8,147 nt of DNA from an uncultured Methanomassiliicoccales archaeon. GTDB taxonomy: Archaea; Thermoplasmatota; Thermoplasmata; SG8-5. Every line of letters starts with the position of its first letter. The stretch's first letter is position 1. Below the pieces are notes generated by a model. The model saw only the letters and a program-made list of their open reading frames with translations. It made no database searches and had not been told where the DNA came from. The position numbers were made by a program, and so were the translations under genes. This document shows positions 6,001 to 8,147 of the stretch, piece by piece. The stretch spans positions 1 through 8,147 of the forward strand of contig CALKWP010000029.1 in assembly GCA_938004075.1 (NCBI GenBank), given 5' to 3'.

Positions 6001-6814
6001 CGGAGAGGGACTTGCCCTTTCCGTCAATCTCCTCCTTTTCCTTGTCGAGGGATTTCTTTGCTTTGGCAAGCTCCTTCTTGGTCTCGGCAAGTTCGGATTT
6101 CAGCTCCTCAATCTTATCGTTCAGCCTTCCGGCCCGCTTGGATTCGGCATCGAGACCGGATGCGATCTCATCCTTTTCGGCGCTCAGCCTGGCAATCTCG
6201 GATTCGGATTTCTTCAGCCGCGACTTCAGGTCGGCGGCCTCGGCCTCCAGGGCAGTTGTGCGCTCGCTGGCATCCTTCCCGGATTTCTCGAAGTCCTTCT
6301 GCTTTCCGTGAAGGTCCCTGAGTTCCTTCTCCTTGGCCTTGTTATCCTTTTCAAGCGAGGCCTGAGCAGACTTCAAATCAGAAAGCTCGGATTCGGCTTT
6401 TGCCAGATTCTCGCGGATTCTGGCGGTTTCCTTCTCCCCGGACGACTTCTCCTCCAAAGTTTTCTCAAGTTGGGCAAGGCGAGATTCCAATTCTGAGATC
6501 CTGGATGCGTTGGCATCCCTTTCCTTCTCGGCATTGGCCAGTTTGGCTTTCAATTCCTTCTCGGCCTTGCCAAGCTCCTTCATCTTGTCGATGGATTTCT
6601 GAAAATCATCGGCTTCGGATTTCGGCGGCTCGCTCTTCGGTGGCGACTCGACCTTGATGCTGGCAGATATGTCTATTTCCGGGGCTGGCTCTTCAACTGT
6701 TTCCAGAGATTCCGTTTCCTCAGGTGCGGGTTCCGCAGGTGGAGCATCATCGCTGACAAGAACGTCCGCGACCTCTTCTTCCAGAGCCTTCTTTGCCTTG
6801 TCCCTCAGTCCCAT
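3017..6814 (-). CDS. Giant coiled-coil rod protein (1265 residues), function unknown
   Basis: The N-terminal 20 residues form a likely amphipathic helix (MGLRDKAKKALEEEVADVLV). A Pro/Glu-rich acidic linker follows (about 21-67). From about 70 to the C-terminus the protein is nearly continuous coiled coil, made of Glu, Lys, Leu, Arg, Ser, Asp and Ala. It has no cysteine and no proline between P64 and P1011, and none after P1011. A motif of the form [RK]-E-x-E-L recurs at spacings that are mostly multiples of seven (7, 14, 21, 28), with occasional 25-residue spacings that indicate stutters. If fully helical, the rod would be roughly 175-180 nm long. There is no P-loop, no SMC/Rad50 head, no hinge domain and no zinc hook, so it should not be named SMC or Rad50. 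No signal peptide or transmembrane segment is visible, so it is probably cytosolic, perhaps touching the membrane through the N-terminal helix. It is the second gene of an operon, 10 bases after the zinc-ribbon gene. A structural or scaffolding role is inferred from shape alone. Confidence 0.9.
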   Translation of the reverse strand: MGLRDKAKKALEEEVADVLVSDDAPPAEPAPEETESLETVEEPAPEIDISASIKVESPPKSEPPKSEADDFQKSIDKMKELGKAEKELKAKLANAEKERDANASRISELESRLAQLEKTLEEKSSGEKETARIRENLAKAESELSDLKSAQASLEKDNKAKEKELRDLHGKQKDFEKSGKDASERTTALEAEAADLKSRLKKSESEIARLSAEKDEIASGLDAESKRAGRLNDKIEELKSELAETKKELAKAKKSLDKEKEEIDGKGKSLSELESRLESQRKEIDEKSSAMESLSAELKEKKSEVEKANQSIRKAQKELEAKEKALAELESTLGSEKDELKKSSEKLEREAAENHKTMEKMKADVKAKEKELAALKKELEDARDGLTASESDIQRQREEIESARAGLDSDIEDFDKRLAELEEKQIGIEQMESDLDERNRIIDEAEKDLTGREKELATRLKQSENDIASRLEDLEEREKEFDSKYMKFKSEIQELEKMREGIRLSKDEIGEKESEILARRNEISKHLKDLDTRKEKVEAREKIQNKLEKKLAKTQSEIDEKRAELEAVSKDIKTREKSLEKWKSELESEQHAIKTRTKELDKQEQSLEKRLANLEERESASEKLKSELRQLRKELDIRKDEADERDDILTRLEKDLKKQGAELSNAIEKVAQERQHLEEDRASTDERSNLLDSFDKDLTRKEKELSNLESQLAEKESMLESRASELEEERNALSERVSDFKSDMEEKSKALADETEAIHRREMAVTERERKAAQRQEEADSRVAEYSRKEGELQAHEESLAAREADILERLESIKKEERKLEKENEDLASKISDVKMRESDIKLREKQIAKSKDSFEKREIKLNELEKELKDERLRLITQKDEIEKVWKDIGKETKALDAKQKQFRARESELEAKKDELQKKSDELKRLEMELNYKADDLAERDKELDANIENMAKETEELKVRAESVTRREEELAAHERDLNQMESDLHSKLEDIKLERAELDKMKGDLPQKVKEIENQQKELREREADLNRMRRLLEEEMDKRQAEMDMLKEERSKVDEMKQSALALMKYGKSVEQKRAEENLKKLTSENERLEKLKSTVEEDLKAREAELEKKEREVLELAEQNRTFQDDLMARRRQLDSDMESLMAEKKEAADVWRQIELESQKAVDIEEIISERVEKLVGNERDSITREMARLKKMEKELAAQEKELSKREKGHKSDRGKQEAQEAELKRREEDIAKKEKALEDRREYLDKLKESLTKLL

Positions 6815-6822
6815 GATTCACG

Positions 6823-6828
6823 CCTCAC
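6823..6828 (-). promoter_or_regulatory. Shine-Dalgarno-like GTGAGG overlapping the upstream stop
   Basis: Read on the minus strand, GTGAGG overlaps the TGA stop (6825-6827) of the zinc-ribbon gene and sits 8 bases before the ATG at 6812-6814. Together with the 10-base intergenic distance it fixes the start of the coiled-coil rod gene and suggests that translation of the two genes is coupled. Confidence 0.6.
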
Positions 6829-8081
6829 AATCCCAATTCCTGCATCAGTTCATCGTATTCCTTGTAATCCTTAGATTTTGCAAATTTCTCAACCACTTCG
6901 TCTGGGAGATTCTCCAGTAAATCGTCCAACGCCTTTAATACTTTCTTGAGCCTCTTGATGTCCAGGGATGCGGATTTCTCATCTTTCTTCAGGTCCTTCT
7001 CCTCTGAAACCGTTTCAGTAAGCTTTTTCTCCAGCTCATCGATTCTTGCCTGAAGCTCATTCTCCCTGGCTTCCAGGCGGCCTTCGGATTCGATGATTGC
7101 TTCCGTGGGATTTTCCCCGCTTGAGACGCTTTCCTGAATCTTCTTCTGCTCATCGAACCAGTCATCGCGAAGCTTCTTGGATTTCTTCAGAATGTTGGAT
7201 AGCTCTTCCTGATCGATGACCCATTTACCGGCGGCGATTGCCATTCCAGCGACCGGTTCCTTCAGCTCCGATACGCCGGTCTTCTCCGCTTTGAGGTCGG
7301 CAATCTCCTTCCTCAGGCTATCCTCCGTCTCTTTGAGGCTTTTCTCCCTTTCCTTGAAGAAATTTATCCTGGCTTCCAGCTCCTTCTCCTTCTTCTCGAG
7401 GAAATCTTCCCTTACTTTCAGCCGCTCCTTCTCCTTCTCCCTGCGCTCCATCTCCTTCTTGAACGCGGCAAGGCGGGTGTTAAGGGTATCCTCCTTCTCC
7501 TTCATCTCGGCAGAGTGCTGCCTCAGAAGTTGCCTGTAAGTCGTATCGATGTTGCTGATGTTCTCCTCAAGAGACTGGATGGTGTTCCTCTCCTCAATGA
7601 TCTCATTCATCTGGGCTTCGATATGCGCCCTCTTCTTCTCGGAATCCAGGTCCTCCGGGCTGAGGTCCTTCAATTCGGCCTGAAGTGTTTTGATCCTCGC
7701 CTCGAGGCCGTTCAATGTTGCTTTCCTGAGGTCCAGAGCCTTCTTCAGCGGCTCTGCAATCTTGAGAATGCTCTCCTCCCTCTTGTCGAATTCTGCCCTC
7801 TCTTCAGCGGATTTCTTTATCTCTTTGAGGGTCTCTTCCTGCATGGGCGTGGGCGCCATTGCCCCAACAAGGTCCTTGAAGACATTTGTGGCCTTTTCGG
7901 TTTCCATCTTGTCTTCCTGCACCCGCTTCGCTTCCAGGTTTTTGCCCCAATCCAGGAGCCTCGATAGGAATTCTTCATCTTCCTTGCTGCGCTTCTCTTT
8001 CTCGGATGTGGTTTTGAGCCCGCAATTAGCGCATGTGCCGGAATCCGCCGGGACAATGGCCGTGCAGTATGGGCATACCAT
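6825..8081 (-). CDS. Zinc-ribbon coiled-coil protein with a C-terminal module shared with the KaiC-like protein
   Basis: The 418 residues start MVCPYC, with cysteines 3, 6, 17 and 20 (CPYC...CANCG) forming a compact zinc ribbon of the kind common at archaeal protein N-termini. A charged linker follows, then long coiled coils at about 85-275 and 333-384. The coils are separated by a less charged patch (275-312) containing VAGMAIAAGKWVI and DDWFDEQKK. Residues 385-412 are the helical module with core LPDEVVEKFAKSKDYKEY, matching the KaiC-like protein's end. The ATG at 8079-8081 is preferred because the zinc ribbon begins right after it. However, the frame stays open upstream to the adapter (encoding TDDFQA), so a longer N-terminus is not excluded, and only 18 genuine bases lie upstream. 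No strong Shine-Dalgarno is seen, so the transcript may be leaderless or the gene may follow another one. It leads a two-gene operon with the giant rod protein. An adaptor role is inferred; the substrate or partner is unknown. Confidence 0.88.
   Translation of the reverse strand: MVCPYCTAIVPADSGTCANCGLKTTSEKEKRSKEDEEFLSRLLDWGKNLEAKRVQEDKMETEKATNVFKDLVGAMAPTPMQEETLKEIKKSAEERAEFDKREESILKIAEPLKKALDLRKATLNGLEARIKTLQAELKDLSPEDLDSEKKRAHIEAQMNEIIEERNTIQSLEENISNIDTTYRQLLRQHSAEMKEKEDTLNTRLAAFKKEMERREKEKERLKVREDFLEKKEKELEARINFFKEREKSLKETEDSLRKEIADLKAEKTGVSELKEPVAGMAIAAGKWVIDQEELSNILKKSKKLRDDWFDEQKKIQESVSSGENPTEAIIESEGRLEARENELQARIDELEKKLTETVSEEKDLKKDEKSASLDIKRLKKVLKALDDLLENLPDEVVEKFAKSKDYKEYDELMQELGL
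6846..6929 (-). other. C-terminal helical module, copy 2 (within zinc-ribbon CDS)
   Basis: Encodes LDDLLENLPDEVVEKF followed by AKSKDYKEYDEL, ungapped against copy 1 at 1217-1300 with 14 of 28 identities. It is followed by only six residues before the stop and preceded by a coiled coil, as in copy 1. The two copies differ at DNA level, which argues for two diverged members of a module family rather than a recent duplication. Confidence 0.8.
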
Positions 8082-8099
8082 CGCTTGAAAATCGTCCGT

Positions 8100-8147
8100 A
8101 GATCGGAAGAGCGTCGTGTAGGGAAAGAGTGTAGATCTCGGTGGTCG
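8100..8147 (-). other. Illumina P5/TruSeq universal adapter, reverse complement (non-biological)
   Basis: From AGATCGGAAGAGCGTCGTGT onward, all 48 bases match the reverse complement of the Illumina universal adapter, stopping 10 bases short of its full length. The junction is at 8099/8100. The zinc-ribbon reading frame runs open into this segment, so the biological fragment ends inside or just upstream of that gene. Confidence 0.98.

Noticed and set aside
3017..6814. Annotation of the giant coiled-coil protein as SMC, Rad50 or a chromosome segregation ATPase
   Set aside because: There is no Walker A, Walker B or signature motif, no hinge domain and no CxxC zinc hook. Similarity searches would hit these families through coiled-coil composition only.
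1..8147. Terminal inverted repeats suggesting a linear plasmid, virus or transposon
   Set aside because: Both repeats are the Illumina universal adapter, not biological sequence.

Overview
The window looks like one cloned or amplified fragment of an archaeal genome, not a clean genomic slice. Both ends carry Illumina P5/TruSeq universal adapter sequence (1-58, and 8100-8147 in reverse complement), so only 59-8099 is biological. The best taxonomic guess is a euryarchaeon, perhaps a Thermoplasmatota lineage. The reasons are a KaiC/RAD55-type RecA-fold protein with a degenerate nucleotide site, a zinc-ribbon coiled-coil protein, frequent AGA/AGG arginine codons, and a fused NAD(P)HX epimerase/dehydratase translationally coupled to its upstream gene. 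No rRNA or universal marker is present, so this placement is an inference.

Left part, plus strand. The first gene (59-1330) is cut at its 5' end by the adapter. It contains the tail of one KaiC-like domain, a complete second KaiC-like domain without a Walker A lysine, a coiled coil, and a conserved-looking C-terminal helical module. Its stop codon overlaps the start of nnr (1327-2748), the bifunctional repair enzyme for hydrated NAD(P)H. nnr has all the expected signature motifs.

Middle. The convergent gap 2749-3016 has no confident gene. It holds three hairpins, a pair of short direct repeats, and a GAAACCCCGCCCTTA segment reminiscent of the right ends (omega-RNA region) of IS200/IS605-type elements. 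It may be a decayed remnant of one.

Right part, minus strand. A two-gene operon is read from right to left. A 418-residue protein with an N-terminal CxxC...CxxC zinc ribbon and long coiled coils (6825-8081) is followed 10 bases later by a 1265-residue protein (3017-6814). The latter is almost entirely one coiled coil: it has no cysteine and a single proline (P1011) after residue 64.

The most notable signal is that the plus-strand KaiC-like protein and the minus-strand zinc-ribbon protein end in the same roughly 28-residue module, 14 of 28 identical (core LPxxVxExFAKSxDxKxY). This links the two convergent transcription units and suggests a shared partner or assembly. A testable model is that a RecA-fold pseudo-ATPase, a zinc-ribbon adaptor and a very long coiled-coil rod belong to one archaeal structural or regulatory complex; its function cannot be read from this sequence. 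Nnr is probably a housekeeping neighbour.
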